This document shows, in pieces, positions 50,112-59,096 of a DNA stretch of 64,000 nucleotides. The notes under the pieces were generated by a model that saw nothing but the letters and a program-made list of their open reading frames with translations, had not been told where the DNA came from and ran no database searches. The DNA is from an uncultured Clostridia bacterium (GTDB taxonomy: Bacteria; Bacillota; Clostridia; Christensenellales; Borkfalkiaceae): contig CAKQQS010000001.1 in NCBI GenBank assembly GCA_934271255.1, positions 124,001 to 188,000 on the forward strand. The letters are read 5' to 3'. Position 1 is the first letter of the stretch. Each line of letters opens with the position of its first letter. The position numbers and the translations under genes are program-made.

Positions 50112-53100
50112 TTACTTACCAGCGTTTTTACTCTTCATTTTAAAGAATATTACTTCTTTTTCGCTTAATATGCGATACAACTCCGCTTTTAGCCCTTCGC
50201 ACTTTCTTACCGACACGCCCGCTTTAAACTTTTGACCGCCTTTCGCGATGATTACGGGATCGTTGCCCGGATAGTTTTCCAAAACTTCAAAGCACGCGTC
50301 GACGAGATTTTCTTTTTCGGGCGTGAATATCAATCCGAGATATTCCGTGTCGGTATCGGCGTCCGCGTCGTCCCCTTTGACGTTCGTTTCTGCCCGTTCA
50401 ATCGACTCGACCAGAATCTTGGGTTCTTCGCCGTCCCGTTTTTGTATTCTTCCGACAATCGACACTATCGCGTCGACTTCGGGTACGCTCTTGTACCGTT
50501 CGTACGTTTTGGGGAAAAGTATACATTCTATAACGCCGTACAAGTCTTCTATCTTGACAAACTCCATTACCTGCCCGCTTTTTGTTTGCAACTTGTCGAC
50601 CGATACTATTATTCCCCCAAGCGATACTCTTAAACCGTCTTCGATGTCGGGGTACAGTCTGTTGCCGTCTTCGTCCGTTTCAAAATTTTGCAAAGCGAAC
50701 GTATTGAACGTAAACGAATTAAACATCGACTTATGGTCTTCGAGCGGGTGTCCCGTAATATAAACGCCCAAAACTTCTTTCTCTCTCGCTAATTTATAAA
50801 GCGCGGGGTACTCGCCCATTTCGGGGTAGTCTATTTCGAGTTTTTCTTCCCCGTCGAAAATGCTTGCGAAGAAGTTGAGTTGCGCCGAGTCTTTTTGTTT
50901 TTGCATCGCCGCCGCCTTTTCCATAGCGTCCGCGTAAACTCTGATAAGTTGCGACCGCGTATGCCCGAAAGAATCGAAAACGCCCGCGAATATCATACTT
51001 TCTATCATACGGCTGTTGGCGTTTATCTTCGCGCAGCGTACGATAAAGTCTTCAAAACTCGTAAACTCGCCGTTTTCCTGTCTTTCGGCGACGATGTCTT
51101 CTATTACGTTGTACCCGACGTTTTTAAGCCCTACGAGTCCGAATCTGATACCCTTGTTGTTTTCCGTTTTGAATATGCCGACGCTCTTGTTTATGTCGGG
51201 CGGGTAAACGGGAATGTTCTTCGATTTCAAATAGGACAAATATTTTGAAAGTTCTTCCTGTTTGTCTATTCTGTTGTTCAGAATAGACGCTATAAACTGA
51301 ATGGGGTAATACCGTTTAAGGAACGCGGACTGATACGCTAATACCGCGTAAGCCGCCGCGTGCGATTTGTTGAACGCGTATTTGGCGAACTTAGCCATAG
51401 TATCGAAAATATCCGCGGCGACGTCTGCGGGGACGCCGCGTTTAATCGCTCCGTCGACTTTCGCGCCCGTGTGGTCGTTTATACCGCCGTTGATGAATAT
51501 GGGTTTTTGTTTCGCCATAACGTCGACTTTTTTCTTACCCATCGCTTTACGGACGATGTCCGCGTGTCCCAGCGAAAATCCGCCCAACTGCTGGCATACC
51601 TGCATTACCTGTTCCTGATAAATAAGTATTCCGTAACTGTTGCTCAAAATAGGTTCGAGCAAAGGCGTGGCGTAAGTTATCTGTTCGGGGTGGTGTTTGT
51701 TGTAAATATATTGCGGTATCGAATCCATCGGTCCCGGACGGTACAAACTTATACCCGCTATAATATCTTCAAACGTGGTCGGTTTCAAATCGCGCATGAA
51801 CTTTTTCATACCCGGACTTTCAAGCTGGAACACCGCGTCCGTTTCGCCCGAACCGATAAGTCCGTACGCTTCCTGATCTTCGTAACCGAGTTTATGGAAA
51901 TCCAAATCCCTGCCGTAGTCTTCTTTGACGAACTGCTCCGCCATCTGAATGTCCGTTAAGGTACGCAGCCCCAAAAAGTCCATTTTAAGCATACCTAACT
52001 GCTCGACTTCTATCATGTTGAACTGCGTGGTTATATCTTCGCCGTTTCTTTGCAGCGGAATATTGTCCGAAATGACCTTGTTGCAAATTACTACGCCCGC
52101 CGCGTGCATAGACGTGTTTCTGGGCAGATTTTCGACTTTCATTGCAAGGTCGATTACCTTGTGCAAAGTCGGATCCGTGTCGTAAATATCTCTTATTTCC
52201 TGAACGGTATGATACACCCCGTCCTTGTCGGGCACCAGCCCCAAACAAGACGGAATAGTGCTTGTGCCGTCCATAAGTTTAGTTATTTTGTCTACGTCGG
52301 CGTAAGGTATTTTATACACTCTCGCTACGTCTTTTATCGCCTGTTTCGCTTTCAGTGTACCGAACGTAACTATTTGCGCAACCTTGTCCGCGCCGTATTT
52401 TTGGCGGACGTATTCCACTACTTCGCCGCGCCTTGCGTCCGAAATGTCGACGTCGAAGTCGGGCATCGATACGCGTTCTCTGTTCAAAAAACGTTCAAAC
52501 AGCAAGTTGTATTTCATCGGATCGACGTCCGTTATGCCTATCGAATACGCTATTATGCTCGATACGCCGCTTCCGCGCCCCGCCCCGACGGGAATACCTA
52601 CGCTTCTCGCATAGTTTATAAAGTCCCATACTATAAGATAGTAGTCGCAAAAGCCCATCGACGAAATTACGTCCAGTTCATAGTCGTATCTTTCCTGAAT
52701 CTCTTTCGTAATGACGGGATATCTGTCCTTCAACCCCGCGGTAGACATGTCCCTTAAAAACTCGTAACACGTTTGACCGTTGTCGGGAACGTAACCCGGA
52801 ATAAGCGAAGCGTCTTTCGCCGGTTCGCCGTGTTCGTTTATGTCGAATATCTCTTCCGTTACTTTATCGCAAATCTTTATCGTATTTTCAATCGCTTCGG
52901 GTATATACGAAAAGAGTTCCGCCATTTCGTCGCCCGTTTTCATATACAGTTGGTCGCTTTCCATTTTAAGCCGCGTCGGATCGTCGTAAGTCTTTTTCAT
53001 GCTTATGCACATTACGACGTCCTGACTTTCCGCGTCTTCCCGTTCCTGATAATGGCAGTCGTTCGTCGCAACCATAGGTATGCCCGTTTCTTTGCTCAGT

Positions 53101-53663
53101 TTCATTATCAGGGGAATGTTGTGTTTGTCTTCCAACATTCCGTGATCCTGCACTTCCAGATAAAAATCTTCGCCGAAAATATCGCGCAGCATCAACGCGT
53201 CTTTCTTTGCCCCGTCGTAGTCGTCGTTAAGCAATTTTTTGTTTATTCTGCCCGCAAGACAAGCAGACATACATATCAGCCCTTCGCTGTGCTCTTTCAA
53301 CAGTTTATAGTCGATTCTCGGCTTGTAGTAAAACCCGTCGACGTAGGCGATAGATACCATTTTTATAAGGTTTTTATACCCCGTTTTGTTCTTGCACAAA
53401 AGTATAAGGTGTTCCGTTTCTCCCTTGCCGCTCTTTACGGTATAATCGTCGCACATATACATTTCGCAACCGATTATTCCTTTCATGCCGTTCGCTTTCG
53501 CTTCTTTCGCGAATTGCAGAGTGCCGAACATATTGCCGTGGTCGGTAATCGCAACCGCTTTCATTCCCTTTGCTTTCGCCGCCTTGAACACGTTTTTAAT
53601 TCTTATCGCGCCGTCGAGCAAACTGTATTCGGTATGTAAATGTAAATGTACGAAATCCGTCAT
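50112..53663 (-). CDS. dnaE: DNA polymerase III alpha subunit
   Basis: A 1183-residue replicative polymerase of the DnaE1 type. The PHP domain opens with FVHLHLHTEYSLLDGAIRI, followed by ITDHGNMFGTLQF. The catalytic acidic motif is MPDFDVDISDARRGEVVEYV near residue 385. Later motifs are the GAGRGSGVSS block and MGKKKVDVMAKQ. The C-terminal OB fold contains SLGGIIVSVDKLQTKSGQVM. The length is normal for DnaE. It stands between whiA and pfkA, an order familiar from Clostridia. Confidence 0.95.
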   Translation of the reverse strand: MTDFVHLHLHTEYSLLDGAIRIKNVFKAAKAKGMKAVAITDHGNMFGTLQFAKEAKANGMKGIIGCEMYMCDDYTVKSGKGETEHLILLCKNKTGYKNLIKMVSIAYVDGFYYKPRIDYKLLKEHSEGLICMSACLAGRINKKLLNDDYDGAKKDALMLRDIFGEDFYLEVQDHGMLEDKHNIPLIMKLSKETGIPMVATNDCHYQEREDAESQDVVMCISMKKTYDDPTRLKMESDQLYMKTGDEMAELFSYIPEAIENTIKICDKVTEEIFDINEHGEPAKDASLIPGYVPDNGQTCYEFLRDMSTAGLKDRYPVITKEIQERYDYELDVISSMGFCDYYLIVWDFINYARSVGIPVGAGRGSGVSSIIAYSIGITDVDPMKYNLLFERFLNRERVSMPDFDVDISDARRGEVVEYVRQKYGADKVAQIVTFGTLKAKQAIKDVARVYKIPYADVDKITKLMDGTSTIPSCLGLVPDKDGVYHTVQEIRDIYDTDPTLHKVIDLAMKVENLPRNTSMHAAGVVICNKVISDNIPLQRNGEDITTQFNMIEVEQLGMLKMDFLGLRTLTDIQMAEQFVKEDYGRDLDFHKLGYEDQEAYGLIGSGETDAVFQLESPGMKKFMRDLKPTTFEDIIAGISLYRPGPMDSIPQYIYNKHHPEQITYATPLLEPILSNSYGILIYQEQVMQVCQQLGGFSLGHADIVRKAMGKKKVDVMAKQKPIFINGGINDHTGAKVDGAIKRGVPADVAADIFDTMAKFAKYAFNKSHAAAYAVLAYQSAFLKRYYPIQFIASILNNRIDKQEELSKYLSYLKSKNIPVYPPDINKSVGIFKTENNKGIRFGLVGLKNVGYNVIEDIVAERQENGEFTSFEDFIVRCAKINANSRMIESMIFAGVFDSFGHTRSQLIRVYADAMEKAAAMQKQKDSAQLNFFASIFDGEEKLEIDYPEMGEYPALYKLAREKEVLGVYITGHPLEDHKSMFNSFTFNTFALQNFETDEDGNRLYPDIEDGLRVSLGGIIVSVDKLQTKSGQVMEFVKIEDLYGVIECILFPKTYERYKSVPEVDAIVSIVGRIQKRDGEEPKILVESIERAETNVKGDDADADTDTEYLGLIFTPEKENLVDACFEVLENYPGNDPVIIAKGGQKFKAGVSVRKCEGLKAELYRILSEKEVIFFKMKSKNAGK

Positions 53664-53801
53664 TTTTTCTTCTCCAAACGTTTTTTAATTATCGTAGTAT
53701 TTTCTTCGGCAAGCCTTTCGCCGTAAGCCGTTACCCCCGCGCGGCAGCCGTTTTACGCGCCGCACCGCCCGTTTATTTCCCTTTTCGCATTACCGATTCC
53801 A

Positions 53802-54746
53802 TTATTTAAGGTTGTCGGCGATACTCATTATTTTACGCAGTCTGTGGTTCAGACAACTCTTGGTAATATTCAGCCTTGCGGCAAGTTCGCTCAAAGTGTC
53901 TTCGGTATACTCTTCTCTTGCGTTTATTACGTCGACGAGCGATTTGTCGAGTTTGTCTATGCCTATCGTGTCCCGTATGATTTCAAACGCTTTAAGCCAT
54001 CTTTCGACGGCGTCAACCTGCTTGTTAAGATTTCCCAAATCGCAATTACGTTGTCTGTTTACGTTTGACGAAAACTCTTTAAAACACATTAAGTCGGTAA
54101 TTTCGAGCACGCATTTGTTAAGTCCCAGAAGCGCAAGCAAATCTTTTATCTCTTCGCTGTTTTTAAGGTACGTAGCGTACATCTCTTTGCGTTTTACTAT
54201 TTTGGTAATAATACCGAAACCCGCAGTGAGTTCCGAAAGCCCCAAAGCCGTTTCGTGATGAGCGGTAACTATTTCAAAATGGTAACCCGTTTTTCCGCCG
54301 TTTTCGCCCGGAAGCGTCATGTTTCCCCCGCCTAAAATCGCGCCTTTAAGGTAAGCCTTTTTCATTTCGTCGTTTATAAGCAAATCGACGGGAACGCCGT
54401 TCACGAGAGAAAGATTTTCGCTGTCTTTTTCCACGCACCCCAAATCCGCCAGAACGTCCATTGCGTTTTTAAAAGTACAACTCCCCGTATACTTGTCCGA
54501 ATTGTTCAGTCTGTCCGCGTCGACGTCGAGTTCGCAAATGTTGGTAGAATAAAAAGAGTTGAACAGTTCGACGATAAAGTTTATTACGTTTTCGTTGTCG
54601 CTTGAAAACTCGAATCCCAAACCGTTGCGACTGCGACAAAGCGTTCCGCGTAAATGCACGTACGCCGACAAGCAAGCCGTGGCAAGGTCGAGTTCGTCTA
54701 TTCCGTTTTCCGTAATCTCCGCTTTTACCTTTTCCGTAAAGTTCAT
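53802..54746 (-). CDS. whiA: WhiA-family DNA-binding regulator
   Basis: A 314-residue protein with a LAGLIDADG-like N-terminal fold (MNFTEKVKAEITENG; YLKGAILGGGNMTLPG near residue 133) and a C-terminal helix-turn-helix (DTLSELAARLNITKSCLNHR). WhiA is linked to division and, in some bacteria, sporulation. In most Firmicutes it follows rapZ and yvcK. Here those two are missing between the PHP gene and whiA. Confidence 0.93.
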   Translation of the reverse strand: MNFTEKVKAEITENGIDELDLATACLSAYVHLRGTLCRSRNGLGFEFSSDNENVINFIVELFNSFYSTNICELDVDADRLNNSDKYTGSCTFKNAMDVLADLGCVEKDSENLSLVNGVPVDLLINDEMKKAYLKGAILGGGNMTLPGENGGKTGYHFEIVTAHHETALGLSELTAGFGIITKIVKRKEMYATYLKNSEEIKDLLALLGLNKCVLEITDLMCFKEFSSNVNRQRNCDLGNLNKQVDAVERWLKAFEIIRDTIGIDKLDKSLVDVINAREEYTEDTLSELAARLNITKSCLNHRLRKIMSIADNLK

Positions 54747-54770
54747 AATCGCCCCTTTTTAACATTTTGC

Positions 54771-54802
54771 CGTTCGTCCGTTATAAAACGGTTCGGCGAA
54801 CG
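54771..54802 (-). other. Hairpin between the PHP gene and whiA
   Basis: CGTTCG at 54771-54776 pairs with CGAACG at 54797-54802, with an inner CCGTT/AACGG stem. It lies exactly where rapZ and yvcK are found in many Firmicutes. There is no T run, so it may be an attenuating or processing element. Confidence 0.45.
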
Positions 54803-54805
54803 CTT

Positions 54806-55582
54806 TTACAACTGTCCTTTTTCTTTAAACCTTTTAAACCTGAAATCGGGTAGTCTTCCGTCGACGTTGGCTATTCTGTCCGTCGGGAAATCCAACCTTT
54901 TCAATTGCTCGTCGACCTTGACGGTATCGCCTACTCTGTCGACGCAATGAGCGTCGCTGTCGACTACGAACTGCACGCCCGTTTTCAAAAGGTTTGAAAG
55001 TTCTTCGTCCGTCAGGTGAGTTTTCTTGGAATTGAGTTCCATATACGTGCCGTAATCGGCGCACGCTTTGGCGACTTCCGTAACGTCGGCGAACACGCAA
55101 TAATTAGCGTGCGCGATAATGTCTATCGGGTTCTTTTTAATGACTTCTATATACGCTTTCGTCGTTTCCCTGATAAGCCGTTTAGACGGTTTTATACGCA
55201 AAGCCGCGTCGAAATAGTTGGGCAACAGAAGTTTCATATACGAGAACGGACAAGTCAGCACGAACTTGTGAAAGCCCGCCAAATACAAGTCGAGAGAGTC
55301 GTAGTCGCGCGGTTTTACGTCCGTCTTGCCCGAATCGTTCAATATATTCGCTTCTATTCCCAAAAGAACGTTTACGCCCGTCTTTTTAGCAGCATCGTAA
55401 CATTCCGTTTTCATTTTTAACAAATCTCTTCTTCTTACGCCATAAGCAGGGTGAGAAAAACCGTGATCCGTTATTCCCAACTCCGAAAGCCCTTGCTTTT
55501 TCGCGCTTTCGGCGTTTTCCAAAATACCGCCTTTACCGTGCGAATATACGGTATGCGTATGATAATCGCCGACAAGTTTCAT
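54806..55582 (-). CDS. PHP-domain phosphatase/phosphoesterase
   Basis: A 258-residue PHP protein. Metal ligands are visible: GDYHTHTVYSHGKG near residue 5, ELGITDHGFSHP near 36, GIEANIL near 77, HANYCVF near 160, and DSDAHCVDRVG near 213. This is the YcdX/histidinol-phosphatase-like group; the true substrate is unknown. It starts directly after the murB stop (TAAATG), so it is translationally coupled to it. Confidence 0.85.
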   Translation of the reverse strand: MKLVGDYHTHTVYSHGKGGILENAESAKKQGLSELGITDHGFSHPAYGVRRRDLLKMKTECYDAAKKTGVNVLLGIEANILNDSGKTDVKPRDYDSLDLYLAGFHKFVLTCPFSYMKLLLPNYFDAALRIKPSKRLIRETTKAYIEVIKKNPIDIIAHANYCVFADVTEVAKACADYGTYMELNSKKTHLTDEELSNLLKTGVQFVVDSDAHCVDRVGDTVKVDEQLKRLDFPTDRIANVDGRLPDFRFKRFKEKGQL

Positions 55583-56461
55583 TTAATCATCTCCCAAAAA
55601 ACGTATTTCCGTAACTAGTTCTACGTCGTATTTTTCTTTGATTATTCTTTTCATTTCGTCGATAAGAAAAATCGCTTCCGCCGACGTTCCGCCGCCCGTG
55701 TTGACGATGAAATTAGCGTGCTTTTCGCTTATCTTCATTTTGCCGAAAGTATACCCCTTAACGCCCGCGTCGTCAAGCATTTTGCCCGCGTTCCGCCCGA
55801 CGGGGTTTATAAAAACCGAACCGCAAGTGTTGAGTTTGGGTTGATTTTTCCTGATTTCGGCGTTCCTTTTTATCTTAGCGTAAATATTTTCCCTGTCGTC
55901 CTTTTTAACGGACAACGTTACGGAAAAAATTATACCGTCTATATCGCTCGTTCTGTACCCGAACGAAACGTCTTTTTTACCGAGCGTTACGACCTTACCG
56001 TCTTTTATCGTTTCGCAACTTACGAAAACGTCCGAAAAGTCATGCCCGATCGCGCCCGCGTTTGAATACGCCATACCGCCGACCGTCGCGGGTATCTGGG
56101 ACAAAAACTCCAACCCCGCAAGTCCGTTCTTCAACGTAAAATCGACGAGTTCGTAATTTCTTACCCCCGCGCCCGCTTCGACGGTGTCGCCCAAAACTTT
56201 TATTCCTTTAAGGCGGTTCGTTTTTATAACGAGTCCGCTATACCCGCCGTCTTTTATTATGACGTTCGAGCCGTTGCCCAAAACGTAAAAGTCGATATTT
56301 TCGGCGGTTGCGTACTCAACCGCTTTCGTCAACGCGTCGACCGTTTCGGGGTAACAAACGAGTTTTACCTTACCGCCGCATTTAAGCGTGGTGAGTTCTC
56401 TCCCCGATACGTTTTTCCTTATAATCGCGTCTTTACCCAAAACGTTTGAAAGACTATCCAT
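55583..56461 (-). CDS. murB: UDP-N-acetylenolpyruvoylglucosamine reductase
   Basis: A 292-residue FAD enzyme that reduces UDP-GlcNAc-enolpyruvate in cell-wall synthesis. The FAD part has LTTLKCGGKVKLVCYPE near residue 25 and VLGNGSNVIIKDGGYSG near 60. The GLEFLSQIPATVGGMAYSNAG block and GSVFINPVGRNAGKMLDDAG follow, with the catalytic Ser in GSVF and the C-terminal Glu in LVTEIRFLG. The start MDSLSNVLG has a leader of only a few bases (see its promoter). Confidence 0.93.
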   Translation of the reverse strand: MDSLSNVLGKDAIIRKNVSGRELTTLKCGGKVKLVCYPETVDALTKAVEYATAENIDFYVLGNGSNVIIKDGGYSGLVIKTNRLKGIKVLGDTVEAGAGVRNYELVDFTLKNGLAGLEFLSQIPATVGGMAYSNAGAIGHDFSDVFVSCETIKDGKVVTLGKKDVSFGYRTSDIDGIIFSVTLSVKKDDRENIYAKIKRNAEIRKNQPKLNTCGSVFINPVGRNAGKMLDDAGVKGYTFGKMKISEKHANFIVNTGGGTSAEAIFLIDEMKRIIKEKYDVELVTEIRFLGDD

Positions 56462-56473
56462 TATAATACCTAT

Positions 56474-56502
56474 ATTTTACTATACTTTGAGTTTTTTTTC
56501 AA
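56474..56502 (-). promoter_or_regulatory. Sigma-A promoter of murB, very short leader
   Basis: Minus-strand TTGAAA (56502-56497), 17 bp, TAAAAT (56479-56474). The ATG at 56461 comes 12 bases later, leaving about six leader bases and no good ribosome site. Confidence 0.65.
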
Positions 56503-57468
56503 TCATAAAAGGCTATTTTTTAATATATTTAATATTTCCTTTTCCCCACGCGCGTTCATCACCGAGTTTTGCAAAACCTTAACGACGTCGTACGACGTGA
56601 AAGCGGACAGCGTTTTATATTCGCCGCTCGGTTTTTCTTCAAGCCCTATTAAGTTGTCCCCGTTTTCTTTGCACAACCCCACGCCGTCGTTTAATTTTCG
56701 TAGCCCGACGCCGACTAGCGCGTCGATAAACTCCGAACTAAACGCTAAATTGTCCGTCTTGTACGCCGAAACGTATTGCAACATATCGTCAAATCCGTTT
56801 AAAATAGTTTTATCATACTCGATTCCCCGTTTGTTCAGCCGATATATATCTTTGAGCGTTCCGACGAAAAAGTCCGTTTTGCCGTAAATAAAGGCTTGAT
56901 ACGCCTTTTCGGAAGAACAATACTCGACGGGGTTGAGATACCCGTTTAAGCACAAAGACAGGACGGGGAAATTACATTCGTCCGTCCCGACCCGCACGAC
57001 GTCGTCGCCGCTAAAAACCTTGCCTTTCTTCGATATTAAAAAGTAACAGTTTCTCGCCCACGCGGCGGCGAAAGGTTTGCCTTTTATCACGCCGCCTTTA
57101 CCGCAGGGTTCGGAAAGTTCGGCAAGTTTCGTTACGTCTACGTTCGCGCCTACCCCGTAAGAAATCACGTCCGGCGTTTGCGTTTTCAAACTTTCGTTAA
57201 GAGTCGTTAAAGTCATATCGGTTACCCGCACCAGAACGCCCGTGCGCTTTTTTTCAAACGTTTTCGCGACGCTTTCGATAAACTTTTTGCGACTGCCGAA
57301 TCCGCCGCCGAACGTATCGACGTGCCACACGTTAAGTATACATTTATATTCCGTTCCCTTTTGCCCGCCCTTCGCTTTCGTCAGTTTTTTATAACATAAA
57401 GTAGGCGCCAACACGAGCGAAACGCAGCAAAAAACAAGACATACGATCCTAAAAACTTTGCTTTTCAT
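56503..57468 (-). CDS. Orphan secreted solute-binding-like protein
   Basis: A 321-residue protein with a signal peptide or anchor (MKSKVFRIVCLVFCCVSLVL) and no clear lipobox. The mature start (LNVWHVDTFGGGFGSRKKFI) carries the same GG-x-G pattern as the binding proteins of the two sugar importers here, but the chain is much shorter (321 against 558-576). No permease is nearby. It could be a degenerate or orphan binding protein. The ATG lies six bases after a TATAAT, implying a leaderless mRNA. Confidence 0.65.
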   Translation of the reverse strand: MKSKVFRIVCLVFCCVSLVLAPTLCYKKLTKAKGGQKGTEYKCILNVWHVDTFGGGFGSRKKFIESVAKTFEKKRTGVLVRVTDMTLTTLNESLKTQTPDVISYGVGANVDVTKLAELSEPCGKGGVIKGKPFAAAWARNCYFLISKKGKVFSGDDVVRVGTDECNFPVLSLCLNGYLNPVEYCSSEKAYQAFIYGKTDFFVGTLKDIYRLNKRGIEYDKTILNGFDDMLQYVSAYKTDNLAFSSEFIDALVGVGLRKLNDGVGLCKENGDNLIGLEEKPSGEYKTLSAFTSYDVVKVLQNSVMNARGEKEILNILKNSLL

Positions 57469-57474
57469 AACACT

Positions 57475-57480
57475 ATTATA
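57475..57480 (-). promoter_or_regulatory. TATAAT box of the orphan binding-protein gene, leaderless layout
   Basis: A perfect minus-strand TATAAT at 57480-57475, six bases before the ATG at 57468. The -35 region (GATAAA-like) is weak, and no ribosome site is present. Confidence 0.55.
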
Positions 57481-57522
57481 TGCCGTTAAACTTTCCCTTT
57501 ATCACAGCGACAACGCGTAAAA

Positions 57523-57545
57523 AAAGAGCGGTATCTCCGCTCTTT
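57523..57545 (-). terminator. Terminator after the MBL-fold gene
   Basis: AAAGAGCGG at 57523-57531 pairs with CCGCTCTTT at 57537-57545, with TTTTTTT on the minus-strand side. It isolates the next gene, which has its own -10. Confidence 0.87.
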
Positions 57546-57570
57546 TGTAATTTAATATATTTCTTTGATT

Positions 57571-58713
57571 TTACGCCCATGCGGCAGGCATGGTTCTGTT
57601 TTGTCTAAACCATTCGGTGTCTTTCAGTTTGTCTTTTATATTACTGCACGTTACGGTTATGACTCCTTTCGTGCAGGAAAAAACTATGTTGCCGTTTAAG
57701 GACTCGAAACCGATGTCTTTATATTCCTTTTTTGTTTCGTCGTATTCGAGTTTACCCATAGTCGTTACGTATACGTTATCCGTATATATCGCGATTCTGT
57801 CGATAAACGCCTGCGACGGGAAAGTATTGTCGGGATTCGGAGTGTACTCTACCGCGCCCGCGCAACAGCAAACGCAAACGTACTCGGGCTTGATAACTTC
57901 GAGCAATTTATTTGTACTCGACGTAGGCGAGCCGTGATGTCCTCCTTTGAAAAGTTTTACTTCGCCGAGTTCGTTGCTTTCTACAAGCGAAGCCTCTCCT
58001 TTCGATTCCAAATCGCCCGTAAACAGGTATTTGTTGTCGCCCTGTTCAATCATAATACAAACGGAATAATCGTTTTCGTCGCTCGTTTTTTGCTCGTAAA
58101 ACTTCTGATAAAGTATCTTCATCGTAACGGAACCGTCGCCGGTCAAATCGTAACTGCGTTGCGCTCCGCCCGTTTCGTTCCAACATTCCAAAGCGGTGTA
58201 ATGTTTTGCTCCGCCCGCAACTTCGTTATTTCTCGCATCGATGTAGCCTTTATATAAACCGGTTTTTTCCGATTTATTCGTTTTAGCAAAATCTATTATC
58301 GTTTCACACTCGTATTTATCGAATATACCCGCCGTAGATTTAGTGCTTACGAAACCTGCTATATGGTCCTGATGCGCGTGAGTCGCTATAACGTATTCGA
58401 GAACGCCGTCCGTACAATATCTGTCGACGTATTCCGCAATAACCGGCGCGCTGTTCTGACGACTGCCGGCATCTATGAGAATATCCGTATCACCCGCTTT
58501 TATGTAAGTGCAATCGCCCGTGTAATTGTTGCCTAATTCGAGAAAATGAACTGACAAATCGCCGTTTACGACGACTTCGCTTTTAAGGCTGTCCGACTTC
58601 GGTTCGGTTAAAACGTGTTTTACTACCGCTCCGCCGAAGAAACCGACTATTATAGCCAAAATACAGATAAATATCACTACGCCTGCGGAAACGCGTTTAT
58701 TGTTCTTACTCAT
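57571..58713 (-). CDS. Membrane-anchored MBL-fold hydrolase, ComEC C-terminal type
   Basis: A 380-residue protein with an N-terminal membrane anchor (residues 12-33) and an extracytoplasmic metallo-beta-lactamase domain like the C-terminal part of ComEC. Metal motifs are VIATHAHQDHIAGFV near residue 107, YLFTGDLESKGEASL near 230 and FKGGHHGSPTSSTN near 250. The role is probably phosphodiester or nucleic-acid hydrolysis at the cell surface. The ATG overlaps the preceding gene by eight bases, so the two are coupled. Confidence 0.83.
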   Translation of the reverse strand: MSKNNKRVSAGVVIFICILAIIVGFFGGAVVKHVLTEPKSDSLKSEVVVNGDLSVHFLELGNNYTGDCTYIKAGDTDILIDAGSRQNSAPVIAEYVDRYCTDGVLEYVIATHAHQDHIAGFVSTKSTAGIFDKYECETIIDFAKTNKSEKTGLYKGYIDARNNEVAGGAKHYTALECWNETGGAQRSYDLTGDGSVTMKILYQKFYEQKTSDENDYSVCIMIEQGDNKYLFTGDLESKGEASLVESNELGEVKLFKGGHHGSPTSSTNKLLEVIKPEYVCVCCCAGAVEYTPNPDNTFPSQAFIDRIAIYTDNVYVTTMGKLEYDETKKEYKDIGFESLNGNIVFSCTKGVITVTCSNIKDKLKDTEWFRQNRTMPAAWA

Positions 58714-59077
58714 CGCTTACCTCCGCTACGGTTACGTATCTGTATCTTACAGCGTTTTTGAATCTGAACTTGTTTATAGTGTATTTTAAAACGTATCTGC
58801 CCGGCACGTTGACGTCTACTTCGCCTTCGATTTTTACGTCTTTTGAGCAATCTTTACCGAAATGCACCGCCGTAGCATATTCTTCCTTATATTCCGCGCC
58901 CTTAACGATATAAACGTTCTGTTCGCCGTTTATAAAAAACTTATCGTCCTGCGTCAGAAATCCGTATGTAAAATATCCCGCAATCAAACCGATTGCAAAA
59001 CATAACGTTATCGCTATAAGTCCGCCGAGCGACAGCCTTTTTTTGATTTTTTCGACTTGTTTGTTTTTCTTTGCCAC
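58706..59077 (-). CDS. Small membrane-anchored Ig-like (DUF5011-like) protein
   Basis: A 123-residue protein. A basic N-terminus and a helix at about residues 17-40 anchor it, followed by an extracytoplasmic Ig-like fold of about 75 residues (KIEGEVDVNVPGRYVLKYTI is the typical DUF5011-like strand). It overlaps the MBL-fold gene by 8 bases and may be an accessory subunit of it. The function is unknown. Confidence 0.65.
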   Translation of the reverse strand: MAKKNKQVEKIKKRLSLGGLIAITLCFAIGLIAGYFTYGFLTQDDKFFINGEQNVYIVKGAEYKEEYATAVHFGKDCSKDVKIEGEVDVNVPGRYVLKYTINKFRFKNAVRYRYVTVAEVSDE

Positions 59078-59096
59078 TTTGCACCCTTTCAGCGGT

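Noticed and set aside
52773..53639. 288-residue open frame antisense to dnaE
   Set aside because: It mirrors dnaE codons, has a Phe/Arg/His-rich composition and no ribosome site or motif.
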